This document shows positions 50,962-61,033 of a DNA stretch of 64,000 bases, piece after piece. The notes below the pieces were generated by a model. The model saw only the letters and a list, made by a program, of their open reading frames with translations, searched no databases and was not told the DNA's origin. The DNA comes from CAZHHH01 sp052400685 (GTDB lineage: Bacteria; Bacteroidota; Bacteroidia; Bacteroidales; Marinilabiliaceae): NCBI GenBank assembly GCA_052400685.1, contig JBQTGJ010000020.1. One strand, written 5' to 3'. The stretch's first letter is position 1, and every line of letters starts with the position of its first letter. The position numbers and the translations under genes were made by a program.

Positions 50962-53334
50962 CTATTTAATATCCACTGTCAAAAATATTTCTTGCTGCTC
51001 ACGAACGACTTTCAACTTAAGCGGTGCGGATTGCTCACTCACTATTTTTAAGAATTGAGTTTCGGTGGCCACCTGTTGTCCATTCACGGTTAAAACAAGA
51101 TCACCTTCAAGAAATCCGGCTTTGGCTGCCTCCGAATCTTCAGGCACAGTTATCAAGGCAATCCCCTTCTCATCCTGAGAAACACCATAAGCTGAAAATG
51201 CCATTCCGGTCAAACCACTTATATTAGCTCCCATCCATGTTGTTGCCTTGGTTGTCATTTTTTTGCTTTTCGGTTTTTTGTCACGTTTTCCTGCCGTTGC
51301 GAGAGACGGTATAACCGGAGTTCGTGCAATTGCTTTTAAAGCCGGTTTTTTTACACCAAATTGATCCATCGGAAAATTTTTAAAGCCGACATTAAAAGCT
51401 GGCGACCCTTCCTTTACCCTGAAATCACCATTTTTGGGATCGATAAACAGAGGATCGGCAACAATTGAATTCTCGTCCCACCCAAATTTTTGCGTTAACA
51501 CGCCATTAAAAATAAGGTTTCGGTCAACAAGCTTACCTGAATTCTCAGCAGTTGGCACTTTAACCCCCCGGTATTTAGCCATAAAAATATTTGAAAACAC
51601 CTCATCGCCACTGTTGGGATACCATACATGAGGATGGAAGGTATTGTTTACGGTAATATTATTCCATGCCCGACGACGGAATCCTTCACGAAATTTTAAT
51701 CCGCCAGATAACATCAGGTTGTTATAAATATCGTAGTTGGAGGAACCATCATCCAGATCGATATCCCAACCGTGATCGCATCGCCAACGACTATTGCGAA
51801 TCACAGTAGTTTTCATTGCATCGGCAAACGGGAGTTCAGGATATTTAGCTAAATCGAGCCCTTGCACACGCCAATAGCGATCTCGGCCCCAAGAGTTAAA
51901 AGAGCCATGGTCATGAGTTTCAAGCACCGTATTAAACACATCGCAACGTTCTATCAAGTGCCCTCCAAAAGCGCCATCGCCAATATTAATTCCGGAACGG
52001 GCACAATCGTAAACAGAACAATCACGCACCGTTATTTCACTGGCCATATCAATAGTTATTCCGGCCGGTTGACGTTCTACCGTACCTATACCATGAATGA
52101 GGCAATCCTCAACAGTACATAAAGCCGGATAATTTTCGGTTTTTGGTCCTGGTGTGAGATCCAGTTTAATAAATTCGTTCTTCTCACGATATTGAAACAA
52201 TGGATTACGCAAAGCATTGGGGTCACCAATAAAACAAATACCACTGGCTCCGGTATCGTGAATATGGGTTCCTTTCACCAAGGTGTGACGGTTATAGTTG
52301 CTCACAAAAATGGCATTACCCCCAACCTGATCGAACTCACAATCGAGAATCTGAATATTTTCAGTACCGATAAGCATAAATGCCCCACCACGAAAAATGG
52401 TCCAATCAGAGCGGACCATTGGCTCTCTGGTATCCATAAACGTTCGGGCTGCATGACGAACAACAAAACCCTGAAATGTAATATGACTGACAGGAGCATC
52501 CATAGAACCCTGAAATTCAACTAAACGCGTCAAGCGAACCACTTCTACGGTAGCTTTTGCAAGATCTGTATTCACTTCCGGCATGTAATACAAGGTATTT
52601 GTATTCGCATTGTGAAACCATTCACCCGGAGCATCCAATTCTTCAAATATGTTTTCAACCATACGATATTTTGGATGCATTCCCATTTGCCTGTTGTTTT
52701 GCCAGCCACCTTTATAGGTTATTTCGCCATTCACATCTTTTCCAGTGATGATGTAATGATAGCCGCCCCAAAGTCTGGAGTGCATGGCGTGTATGTAACC
52801 CCCCACCGGATTTTTCCATCCTGCGGCACGTTCTTTTGAGAAAGCATCAGCGGCATAACCCTGATAAGCATCTGTTTTCTTACCGGCATCGTAATTTGGA
52901 TATCGTGCCATTCGTTGATTTAACCCATTGATAAATAGCTGGTCAATCTTCAAATCCTCAGGTGTAGATGCCTGATAAATCCCATTCAGATACGGTTTCC
53001 AGGTAAGTTGGAGCTTTGTTCCTCCACTTAAAACTGCTTCCCCCTCGGTATCCGCCTTAAAGACAACAGGATATTTTTCCGTGCCTGAATCTTCAGGTTT
53101 AAAAACAAGCGTTTCAGGCAAATAATAAACACCAGCAGCAACGTGTACCGTCACCATTTCTCTGCCTAAATATTTACGAGCTGCATATTTTGCCGCCATC
53201 AGGGTAGCAAAAGGTCTCCTCTTTGTTCCCTTATTTGAATCCGATCCATTGGGACTCACATAAAAGTCAGCGGCATTGGCCACATTTAGTACCAGCAATA
53301 AAAGCAACAGAATACCTATTTTGACTAATCTCAT
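50962..53334 (-). CDS. right-handed beta-helix glycosidase-like protein with C-terminal PDZ domain
   Basis: 790 residues. Signal peptide 1-21, then FYVSPNGSDSNKGT (an onset common to GH120/GH141-type beta-helix enzymes), a beta-helix core (about 290-640) with DLDDGSSNYDIYNN near 555, and a PDZ domain (about 700-780; GIALITVPEDSEAAKAGFLEGD). Enzymes of this kind include xylosidases and fucosidases. The exact family cannot be settled from motifs. A PDZ domain on a PUL glycosidase is uncommon. It lies 227 bases after GH30, with a strong hairpin in that gap. Confidence 0.75.
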   Translation of the reverse strand: MRLVKIGILLLLLLVLNVANAADFYVSPNGSDSNKGTKRRPFATLMAAKYAARKYLGREMVTVHVAAGVYYLPETLVFKPEDSGTEKYPVVFKADTEGEAVLSGGTKLQLTWKPYLNGIYQASTPEDLKIDQLFINGLNQRMARYPNYDAGKKTDAYQGYAADAFSKERAAGWKNPVGGYIHAMHSRLWGGYHYIITGKDVNGEITYKGGWQNNRQMGMHPKYRMVENIFEELDAPGEWFHNANTNTLYYMPEVNTDLAKATVEVVRLTRLVEFQGSMDAPVSHITFQGFVVRHAARTFMDTREPMVRSDWTIFRGGAFMLIGTENIQILDCEFDQVGGNAIFVSNYNRHTLVKGTHIHDTGASGICFIGDPNALRNPLFQYREKNEFIKLDLTPGPKTENYPALCTVEDCLIHGIGTVERQPAGITIDMASEITVRDCSVYDCARSGINIGDGAFGGHLIERCDVFNTVLETHDHGSFNSWGRDRYWRVQGLDLAKYPELPFADAMKTTVIRNSRWRCDHGWDIDLDDGSSNYDIYNNLMLSGGLKFREGFRRRAWNNITVNNTFHPHVWYPNSGDEVFSNIFMAKYRGVKVPTAENSGKLVDRNLIFNGVLTQKFGWDENSIVADPLFIDPKNGDFRVKEGSPAFNVGFKNFPMDQFGVKKPALKAIARTPVIPSLATAGKRDKKPKSKKMTTKATTWMGANISGLTGMAFSAYGVSQDEKGIALITVPEDSEAAKAGFLEGDLVLTVNGQQVATETQFLKIVSEQSAPLKLKVVREQQEIFLTVDIK

Positions 53335-53403
53335 ATTTCTAGTTTCGTTTTTCTTTAACTTTTAAAGTTCTTATTTTCTGATTAGTGTCAGCAATAAAAC
53401 TCC

Positions 53404-53432
53404 ATTATCAGGACTTCACAAGTCCTGATAAT
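53404..53432 (-). terminator. perfect 13-bp hairpin between the GH30 and beta-helix genes
   Basis: ATTATCAGGACTT / AAGTCCTGATAAT around CAC, a perfect stem of 13 bp, lies between the GH30 stop (53562) and the beta-helix start (53334). On the minus strand GGAGTTTTATTG follows, a weak T-run, so it may be an internal terminator, attenuator or RNA-stabilising hairpin. Confidence 0.5.
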
Positions 53433-53561
53433 GAAGCTTTCTTTCTGTCATAAAAATTTTCTTGCAGGCACTACTTATCAAAAAATAAGTGGCGATAATA
53501 AACTTTTGAATGGCAACAACACGCTATATCACTAGTATAAAAATACCTATGGCATTAAAAA

Positions 53562-54989
53562 TCATTTTACAGCCTTAAAGACAAATGCACATAAACTTTT
53601 GGCAGGTAGCTCTACTGTGTAGTTTTTATCGGCAAGAGTTATATTTTGTGTTGCTACAGCATCTGCATCATTTTGCAGAAAAACAACCAGTTGATGGTCG
53701 TTACGAACAGCTAATGCATTCACCTCTTCCGGGGTCTCAGTCGTTATACTCTGATCACCAGGACGAATAAATTTACTGAGCAAAGCCATTGGCGCATAAT
53801 CGGGGTTATAGGTTACAGTTTTAGCCTGACGATCGATTTTAATCAGACTATTTTGTTTCCAGCCCCAGCCACTTTTACTTTCTTCATTCAGAACCATATT
53901 CCAGTAGCAAAAATTCTCACATCCACCGTTGAGCCACATACACACTTCACCGAAACGTTTGCGAGCTTGTTCCATACTATTTTTCCCATTCTCGCATCTT
54001 CCTTCCGTATGCATAAAATCCATATCCGGATAATCGCTATTTAAGGATTTGATTTGACCTCTACGACAGTATTGCAATCCAATTCCGTCAATCACTTCGC
54101 TTCCTTTGAGTGTCAAAAATTTCTCAGCATCTTTGCGAAATGCCCTAAAAGTGCCAGCCCAAATTTCAGTTTTTACGCCTGCTTTTTTAAACGCCGGTCG
54201 GATATGATCAAAAGCTAATTCAGCCATTTGTTCTGGAGACATGTCGCAACCTGGATACTTTGGGTTCATATCTGTTTCATTCTGAATAACCAATCGATCA
54301 ATATGAACACCCCTTTTGGCATATTCCTGAACATATTTAGTAAAATAAAGAGCATAAGCAGCATAAATTTTAGGATCGGCCTTAAGCTTATTATTCTCTG
54401 CATTCTTCTTACCACCATCCATTATACCTGAATATTTCATCCAACCCGGAGGACTCCATGGAGATGCAAATATTTTAAGCTCTGAATTTTGAGAATAAGC
54501 AGCATTTATAAAAGGAATAACCGTTTTTTCGTCACGTGCCACCGAGAAATGGTTCATTTCATAATCCTCAGGTGTTTCACTGTAACTGTATGCTCCCAGA
54601 CCGAAATCAGATGATCCAACCGCTGTGCGGCACATAGAAAAGCCGATGCCTTTTTGGGCACTAAATAGGTTCCTGGCTAACGTCTTCTGACCATTTTTAC
54701 TTAAACTCATGAAAGCCTCGCCACCTTGCTCATTAAATGCGCCACCAATACCACTTAAGTTTGGATGGATAATGGCATCCAGTTTAATTTTAACTGATGA
54801 CTCAGATTTCTCTGATGGTTTAATTTTCATTTTTTTTGTTATCACCGGCTGACCTGTAACTGTTGCGTCATCCGCAAGGTTAACATAACTTACCGATGCT
54901 GGCTTATAAGTCGTAACCGTTTGCGCTTGTATGCTTCCATAAAACACCAGAGCTGCTGCCAGTGTAATACAAAACGATTTTTTAGTCAT
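53562..54989 (-). CDS. GH30 family glycoside hydrolase
   Basis: 475 residues with a signal peptide (1-22, GSIQAQ). The (beta/alpha)8 core has the GH30 hallmarks: GIGGAFNEQGGEAF near 79, SPWSPPGWMKYSG near 178, acid/base Glu in VIQNETD near 238, and nucleophile Glu in HTEGRC near 326, followed by the C-terminal beta-sandwich (about 390-475). GH30 enzymes act on beta-glucans, xylans or fucosides. Subfamily unknown. Located in the PUL between the agarase-like enzyme and the beta-helix gene. Confidence 0.93.
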   Translation of the reverse strand: MTKKSFCITLAAALVFYGSIQAQTVTTYKPASVSYVNLADDATVTGQPVITKKMKIKPSEKSESSVKIKLDAIIHPNLSGIGGAFNEQGGEAFMSLSKNGQKTLARNLFSAQKGIGFSMCRTAVGSSDFGLGAYSYSETPEDYEMNHFSVARDEKTVIPFINAAYSQNSELKIFASPWSPPGWMKYSGIMDGGKKNAENNKLKADPKIYAAYALYFTKYVQEYAKRGVHIDRLVIQNETDMNPKYPGCDMSPEQMAELAFDHIRPAFKKAGVKTEIWAGTFRAFRKDAEKFLTLKGSEVIDGIGLQYCRRGQIKSLNSDYPDMDFMHTEGRCENGKNSMEQARKRFGEVCMWLNGGCENFCYWNMVLNEESKSGWGWKQNSLIKIDRQAKTVTYNPDYAPMALLSKFIRPGDQSITTETPEEVNALAVRNDHQLVVFLQNDADAVATQNITLADKNYTVELPAKSLCAFVFKAVK

Positions 54990-55047
54990 ACTATTTGTTT
55001 TAGATTCTATTGATTCTTAAACCAATCGATTAGAAATTTCAACAAAA

Positions 55048-57069
55048 CTATTGCTTAATCAATTTACAAGAATTCACCGATCCATTACGAATTAATTGAA
55101 CAATATATAATCCATTAGGGAGCGTACTAACATCAATTATTTGAGTCTTGCTAACAATAATATTTTGCTGTATTAATGCCCCAGCACCAGTAAATATATC
55201 CATTCTTGAGCCTTCTGCATTATTGATAGTTAAACTGTTATGTGCAGGATTTGGATAAAAATCGAAATCCTGGCCACCAACAACCTTATCAGTAGAAACT
55301 GAGACCTCTTTAGAGTAAACCATTAATTTGGGATGAGCAATAGGATTGGGATGTTCTGAGGATCCAAACCTGGTCGCTTTGTTATTACTAAGAGTGCAGG
55401 CAATACGAATAGAAAGCTTATTGTTATCATCTAAAGCATTCAATAATTCATTTGTGACATCAATAGTAACGTCACCACCATCACTCCAAGTATATAAGAT
55501 CTTAGTACCATCAGGACTATTTGAATAGACTATTGAATTCGCATCCCAATTATCGTCTTCAACTAATTCTGCTTGGTAACTAGAAACTTCAGACCCCGTA
55601 TTTATAGAAAATAATTTTAACCTGGCATAATAGATATCTGAAGATAAAGCTGCTATGGAAGATAAATCAAATCGCAAATATGTTTCACGCAAATAGGGAG
55701 CCTTAGTCGAAAACTTACTAATCAACTCTGATTCTGAGCCATAATTAGTATTACCCTTATAATAGGCATCTGCTTCAGGAATCAATGTCACACTAGGTTG
55801 AGGCTGTGAATCAACATAATCAATGAAGTCATAAATATGATTATTCACTTCCTTCATATCCTCAAGTAAAGTAGTGTACTGGTTCCCATCTATATCTACA
55901 ATTCCTTTAGCAACATCAACCTGGTCATCCTGAAACTTGAACCAATGCCATCCGACCACACAACCAGTTTCGGCTGTTGTTGTTACAAAATTTTGATAAA
56001 ACATACCACGAGACTCCTCATCTTTAACTTTCCATCCCGCACCAGTTGCTTTATCTGTTTTATCATGCATAGCATAAAACTCAGTTAACATCAAAGGACG
56101 GCCTGACCAATTTACCATATTTTGAATTTCAAAGTCTCTAGCCCCCCATCTACTATAATGATTGGTTGAAAACACATCTACATATTTACCGGCATTTTTC
56201 ATAAAATCTTCGAGAGTCTTCTCTGTACTATTACAACGGCTTCCAAGATACATATGATTAGGATCTACTTTTCTGATAGCTGCTGAGACAACAGAATAAT
56301 AACGCTCAGCCATTAAGGCCATATAAGCATATAGATCATCTTCATCCCAATTACTTGAGGTTTTCCCTCTTGATGATAAAAAATTAACAGCAGTAATATA
56401 GTTCTTATCTGTAGGATCAGTAATGGCAAGATGTGCTTTTAAGCCTTCATTTTTCCATGACAACTCATTATCAGAAAAATAACCAAACACATAAGGATCT
56501 TCCTTATATAAAGCGAAACCTTGTGCCAACTCATTCGCAAACGTTTCAAATTCATCATCAAAAACAGGCATTTCAATGCGAGGGTTTCGTTGCGCTCTAT
56601 ATATTCCAATAAAACTTATTTTTGGGCAATATGCTAAGGGGCTTTCATTATTCAGGGTCGTCACAATACCTTCATCACTCCAGCATCCCAATCCGTTAAA
56701 TCCATTCTCAGTAAGGAGCTTGTAAATCTCATCAGTTGAAAAATCATCTAAATTAACAGAGTTAAGTGCTTTGTGCATATAATAATAACCTTCAGGGTCT
56801 ATTGCCCACCAGCGACCATCAATTTTTTCCACTCGAAAAAAACCCGTAGCCGTAGTTTGATGTGCTTTCCAGCCACCATATTTGCTGAACTCCATATTGG
56901 AAGGGTTCTCCTCGTAATCATTTAATCTATCCAGAATCTGACAATTCATTGTAAACCACTGAGACGAACTACCAGCCTGAGCTTGTGAATAAGCCTCATT
57001 AGTTTGTGCAGACACTAAAACCAAAAACGATATTAACAGAAATCGAATGATACAAATATTATTTTTCAT
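55048..57069 (-). CDS. GH50/agarase-like clan-A glycoside hydrolase with CBM and T9SS tail
   Basis: 673 residues. Signal peptide 1-30, then a (beta/alpha)8 domain (about 60-430): TGFFRVEKIDGRWWAIDPEG near 75, acid/base region FGYFSDNELSW near 217, nucleophile region LMLTEFYAMHDK near 341. These resemble GH50-type beta-agarases, but the substrate cannot be fixed. A DNRLRE/CBM96-like module (about 450-605) follows, then a Por secretion tail (FDFYPNPAHNSLTINN to the end) for type IX secretion. It is the only T9SS-tagged protein I see in the PUL. Confidence 0.78.
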   Translation of the reverse strand: MKNNICIIRFLLISFLVLVSAQTNEAYSQAQAGSSSQWFTMNCQILDRLNDYEENPSNMEFSKYGGWKAHQTTATGFFRVEKIDGRWWAIDPEGYYYMHKALNSVNLDDFSTDEIYKLLTENGFNGLGCWSDEGIVTTLNNESPLAYCPKISFIGIYRAQRNPRIEMPVFDDEFETFANELAQGFALYKEDPYVFGYFSDNELSWKNEGLKAHLAITDPTDKNYITAVNFLSSRGKTSSNWDEDDLYAYMALMAERYYSVVSAAIRKVDPNHMYLGSRCNSTEKTLEDFMKNAGKYVDVFSTNHYSRWGARDFEIQNMVNWSGRPLMLTEFYAMHDKTDKATGAGWKVKDEESRGMFYQNFVTTTAETGCVVGWHWFKFQDDQVDVAKGIVDIDGNQYTTLLEDMKEVNNHIYDFIDYVDSQPQPSVTLIPEADAYYKGNTNYGSESELISKFSTKAPYLRETYLRFDLSSIAALSSDIYYARLKLFSINTGSEVSSYQAELVEDDNWDANSIVYSNSPDGTKILYTWSDGGDVTIDVTNELLNALDDNNKLSIRIACTLSNNKATRFGSSEHPNPIAHPKLMVYSKEVSVSTDKVVGGQDFDFYPNPAHNSLTINNAEGSRMDIFTGAGALIQQNIIVSKTQIIDVSTLPNGLYIVQLIRNGSVNSCKLIKQ

Positions 57070-57279
57070 TTTAATCTCATATTTTTAATTATTATTCTCA
57101 TTTATTAACTCTTACACACCAATGACTTACAATGTGTAAAATATTTTCCTTTCCACCCCCCTACTCTAAATCAACTTCCTATAACTAATAACGCCTTAAT
57201 AATACAACAGAGTAAAGCGTGACGATTGAAAATCCTGCTAAATACAGGGATTCAGCTCCGCTAAAAAGTGAAATTTTCC

Positions 57280-58917
57280 CTATTCATTTTTTGTTGTAAC
57301 CTTTTTAACATCACCATATATACTCATTTGTGGATGTACCACTACAGCCCTATATTCATAGGTCTTCCCTGGTTGAAGATTCTCAAGTACCACAGTAAAT
57401 TCCGCCTCATTTGAAGCTTCCCTGAATGATGTTTCATGCCAGGTTTTATTAGATATATTTTCAACAAAGCCGGCATACAAACGGTATTCAAAGCCGACTT
57501 TCACTTTTTTTGCATCTCCCTTTTTTAAAAGATTACCACTTAGGGTTACCGTTTTATTAGCGACTTTAGCCTTTTGTGTTTCAATAATGGGAGGATCAAG
57601 TGATGGGAGTACATTCTCAATTTTAACAATTATAGGGTTTGGCCATTTGGCATTGTTATAAATGCGTTGTGCTCTGACTACAGATATTTCTAATCCTTTA
57701 TCAGTCTGTTTGAATCGAGATTTTGCATCCGCATTAGGTTTATATTCTACCACTAAATCATTTTGTCCCAGTACACTGATTTTGGTGTTTGGAGTCGCCT
57801 TAACAGAGCCCAATACAAATTCTTTTCTATCACCTCTGCTCCAATTCTTAATATCTGTAATTATTGCATACACCGTTTTTCGATCTTTGGATGCTGTAAA
57901 CCAGATATTTCCTTCTTGTGGTATAATCCAAGGGCGCGACCCCTGAATCGCTTCCTGGTTAATAAATTGCCAGGCAGCTAGTTCTGTCAAATTTCTGGCC
58001 TCAGGGTCAGGTATTGCACCAAATGGGTCAAGCCCAATATTGAGTAATAAATTTCCTCCTTTAGCACGCGTCTCAATTAACATTTCAATAACGCTTCCTG
58101 CAGATTTCAACTCGTCATTAGTGGGTTTATATTGCCATTGAGTTCCCATGGTAACACACGATTCCCATAAATTATCATCAACCACACCAAGTAGTTTTTG
58201 CTCAGGTGTATTTACAGCACCTCGGGTAATCACTAAATCAGGTTGTAAATTCCAGGCTTCATCTTTACATGGCTCTTTCGGATTTCCATCGATAAACAAC
58301 ACATCTATCTTGCCATAATTAGAGAAAAGCTCGTGTGTTTGCCGGCGAATAAAATCATTATACTTTGATTTCATCTCATCACTTAAATCTAAACCACGCC
58401 TACGCACCAAAACACCATTTTCTCTCAAAAAATTAAAATCTTCCGGCGAATAATAAAAGCCAACAGCTAATCCTGCTTTACGTACACCTTCAACATATTC
58501 TTTCAACAAATCCTTTTTATAGGGTGTGTTTGTAATGTTGAAATCAGTCGTTTCAGTATCCCACATACAGAATCCTGAATGATGTTTTGTGGTAAAAACA
58601 ATATACTTCATACCAGCCAGCTTTGCTTGTCTGGCAATTTTATATGCATCAAACTCAGTCGGATCAAATGTTTTTGGCAGTTCGTTTATAAATCGGTTAG
58701 TGTAATCTTCGGAAGCACCTACCATTGAATGGCTGATAACGATTCCCAATTGGCTATCCATACTCCAATGAATAAACATGCCAAACCCCATATCACGTAA
58801 CCATTCTTGTCGTTCTGGTTTATTTCTATTATAACTGGCTCTAGCATCATCAGTTATCTGTGCCTGTGCAAAAGTCACTAGCAAAACGGCAAAAAATAAA
58901 AAAAATGTTTTTTTCAT
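57280..58917 (-). CDS. GH29 alpha-L-fucosidase
   Basis: 545 residues. Signal peptide 1-19, then GH29 barrel: FGMFIHWSMDSQ near 46, TTKHHSGFCMWDT near 109, nucleophile Asp in DVLFIDGNP near 206, and GGNLLLNIGLDPFG near 288. A beta-sandwich follows (about 340-440), with an extra C-terminal fibronectin-like part (about 450-545). It removes terminal alpha-L-fucose, so the target glycan is fucosylated. One copy of a structured leader precedes the ATG. Confidence 0.93.
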   Translation of the reverse strand: MKKTFFLFFAVLLVTFAQAQITDDARASYNRNKPERQEWLRDMGFGMFIHWSMDSQLGIVISHSMVGASEDYTNRFINELPKTFDPTEFDAYKIARQAKLAGMKYIVFTTKHHSGFCMWDTETTDFNITNTPYKKDLLKEYVEGVRKAGLAVGFYYSPEDFNFLRENGVLVRRRGLDLSDEMKSKYNDFIRRQTHELFSNYGKIDVLFIDGNPKEPCKDEAWNLQPDLVITRGAVNTPEQKLLGVVDDNLWESCVTMGTQWQYKPTNDELKSAGSVIEMLIETRAKGGNLLLNIGLDPFGAIPDPEARNLTELAAWQFINQEAIQGSRPWIIPQEGNIWFTASKDRKTVYAIITDIKNWSRGDRKEFVLGSVKATPNTKISVLGQNDLVVEYKPNADAKSRFKQTDKGLEISVVRAQRIYNNAKWPNPIIVKIENVLPSLDPPIIETQKAKVANKTVTLSGNLLKKGDAKKVKVGFEYRLYAGFVENISNKTWHETSFREASNEAEFTVVLENLQPGKTYEYRAVVVHPQMSIYGDVKKVTTKNE

Positions 58918-59008
58918 CTGTTTATAATTTGTTTTTCAGTTGTCATATGAAACTCGCCGGAATAATCATTCACCTGTGTGAGAGATTACTCTCATGCTCG
59001 TTTCATTT
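58918..59008 (-). promoter_or_regulatory. structured leader element, copy C (upstream of the GH29 gene)
   Basis: ATGAAACGAGCATGA at the 5' side (M-K-R-A mini-ORF), a TGAGAG/CTCTCA hairpin around TAAT, then CACACAGG, ATGATTATTC, GGCGAGTTTCATATG and AAATTATAAACAGATGAAA, with the last ATG as the gene start. Homologous to copies A and B upstream of the Cthe_2159-like gene. Confidence 0.55.
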
Positions 59009-59037
59009 TCAATTTTCTTTATCAATTTATTATTTAC

Positions 59038-59182
59038 ATAATGCCTGTCCATAAAGTCGGGAGTTTGGTAATAAAGTTCAAACTCAAGGCTTTCGCAGCT
59101 CGTAAAATATTAATTCATTTGTGTAAATGAGCACTTTAAGAGCAAACGCAACGCCGAAACCGGACCTTATAGACGGACACTA
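59038..59182 (-). repeat. R1 MITE-like element, opposite orientation
   Basis: Ends read CCTGTCCATAAAGTCGGG and CCGGACCTTATAGACGGAC, giving terminal inverted repeats GTCCATAAAGTC/GTCTATAAGGTC. It lies in the 440-base gap between GH29 and SusD, in the opposite orientation to the other copies. The remaining 59183-59356 holds nothing I can support. Confidence 0.6.
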
Positions 59183-59356
59183 TAAAAGAATTTCAGGATG
59201 TTCTTCTCTAAAAGACTTAAGTAAAGTTTAAAGTCAAGGCATCTAAATTGAAACTTTGACTTTAAACTTATAGTTATGCCTACACAAACTAATTCCTAAA
59301 AATTAATTTAGTTTCTAAGATGTATTGTGTGGATCAAAACATTCGGAGCTGAATGT

Positions 59357-61033
59357 TTACTCACGCTTGTAACCAGGATTTTGCGGAAAAGTCTCGCCCA
59401 TAGATAACAGATCTTCATAAGGGATAGGCCACAGCTGCATGTAATCCTGAATGTTAGTCCGACTCTCAATATATTCCTCTCGCAGTTGAACAGTAACACC
59501 TTCTACATCAGTATAAGTCTCTTGTCCATTATGCAACCTAACGCGTTCCACTAATTTACCGTGGCGCTTTAGCAATTCCCAACGATACCCTTCAAGACCA
59601 AGTTCACGGGCATATTCAGCGAGAATATCCTCTTCTGTAACAGTGGCTAAAGTTGCTGTTGGCCCATCAATACGATTCTCCCGCAACTCATTAATGTATG
59701 CAGTTGCTTCAGGTACATTTCCTTTTGACAAATGAGCTTCAGCGGCCACCAGTAAAACCCAAGGATATCTGAAGATGTAAATGTTATTATACAGTTTTGA
59801 ATTACTTAAAGGTGCTCTTGCATCGAGATCAAAGTACTTTTTGCACGCAGGTAAAAAATACCGTATAGCATCTGTTGCTCCCGTCTTATTAATATTAGTA
59901 AGAGTTAATGTATCTCCATAATTATATGACCTCCTACTGTAATCAAAATCTGGATCATTAAATTGAAAAATAGTCCTCCAGTACGCATCATACCGCTTGT
60001 CATTCTGCTGATCATACAGTCCCATTAAATAATCGTTGGCGCCCATACGCCCCCAACCATAGTTGCAATTATCTAATACATCACTTAAGACACCTTGAAT
60101 TTTGCCCTGGCTAATTAATGGATTTATTTGTAAAGCAATACGGCTATTACCACCACCGCCAACAGCATATGCATCATATTGAATAGCGAACATCGTTTCT
60201 TTAGTGTCGTTTTTTCGGCCATCAAACACATTGTATACCGATTCGAGACCAAAAGGGCCTTCATTATATACTTTCTCAGCATGCTCAATTGCCGCATCCC
60301 AATCCTCTTGCCATAAAGCAGCATCGGCTCTTAACATGTGAGCAACTCCCAAATTAAGTCTCCCTGGCACATAAGTCCAATCTTCATTATAATAGTCAAT
60401 GGCTGTTTCGAGATCAGAAATCACCTGCGCCCAGACCTGTGCCGTATCGGCAGGCTCGTATACGCGACTTGTCAAATTATCAATAGTAGTCGGTTCTACA
60501 TTCAACCAGATATTTTCCCACCTACGTACCAACCACAAATAAGCATAACCACGGTACAAATAAGCCTCGCGTAAAATTTTCTCCTTTTCGTCTCCATCAT
60601 CGAGAGACTCTTCGCCATAAGTTATAATCGAATTAGTACGTTCAATTACATTATACCAGAATTTCCAATATTTACCAACTGCACCATCTTTCGAAATAAA
60701 CTGATCAGCAATTTCCCGGTATCTCGCATGACCTGTATTTCCATTTATGGTTATTGTGATATCAGTCCCCCCATCACAATTAACAGAGGCAAACTCTTGC
60801 GAGCTATTACCATTTATTAAACTTCGGTGCAAATCATACAACCCCGTAACTGCACTTTGAAGCCCTGCCGGAGTCGTATATAAGAAATCAGTTGTTACCT
60901 CTGTCGGGTGCTCTTCTTCCAAAAGGCTGTCTTTGCAACCCGCCAATGTAAAAAGCAATATTATCCCAAGGCAAATGATATTTTTTTTGGATTTCATATC
61001 GTGTGTTTTCATCATTATCATTTTAAAAATCAA
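59357..61033 (-). CDS. susD: SusD/RagB-type nutrient-binding outer-membrane lipoprotein
   Basis: About 546-558 residues; the more likely start is the Met at codon 13 (60997). Lipoprotein signal ending at LAGC. TPR-rich SusD fold with YLYRGYAYLWLVRRWENI near 147 and the C-terminal EYARELGLEGYRWELLKRHG (RagB/SusD) motif near 468. It binds glycan on the cell surface as a lid on the SusC channel. Overlaps the SusC gene by 11 bases if the first Met is used. Confidence 0.94.
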   Translation of the reverse strand: MIFKMIMMKTHDMKSKKNIICLGIILLFTLAGCKDSLLEEEHPTEVTTDFLYTTPAGLQSAVTGLYDLHRSLINGNSSQEFASVNCDGGTDITITINGNTGHARYREIADQFISKDGAVGKYWKFWYNVIERTNSIITYGEESLDDGDEKEKILREAYLYRGYAYLWLVRRWENIWLNVEPTTIDNLTSRVYEPADTAQVWAQVISDLETAIDYYNEDWTYVPGRLNLGVAHMLRADAALWQEDWDAAIEHAEKVYNEGPFGLESVYNVFDGRKNDTKETMFAIQYDAYAVGGGGNSRIALQINPLISQGKIQGVLSDVLDNCNYGWGRMGANDYLMGLYDQQNDKRYDAYWRTIFQFNDPDFDYSRRSYNYGDTLTLTNINKTGATDAIRYFLPACKKYFDLDARAPLSNSKLYNNIYIFRYPWVLLVAAEAHLSKGNVPEATAYINELRENRIDGPTATLATVTEEDILAEYARELGLEGYRWELLKRHGKLVERVRLHNGQETYTDVEGVTVQLREEYIESRTNIQDYMQLWPIPYEDLLSMGETFPQNPGYKRE

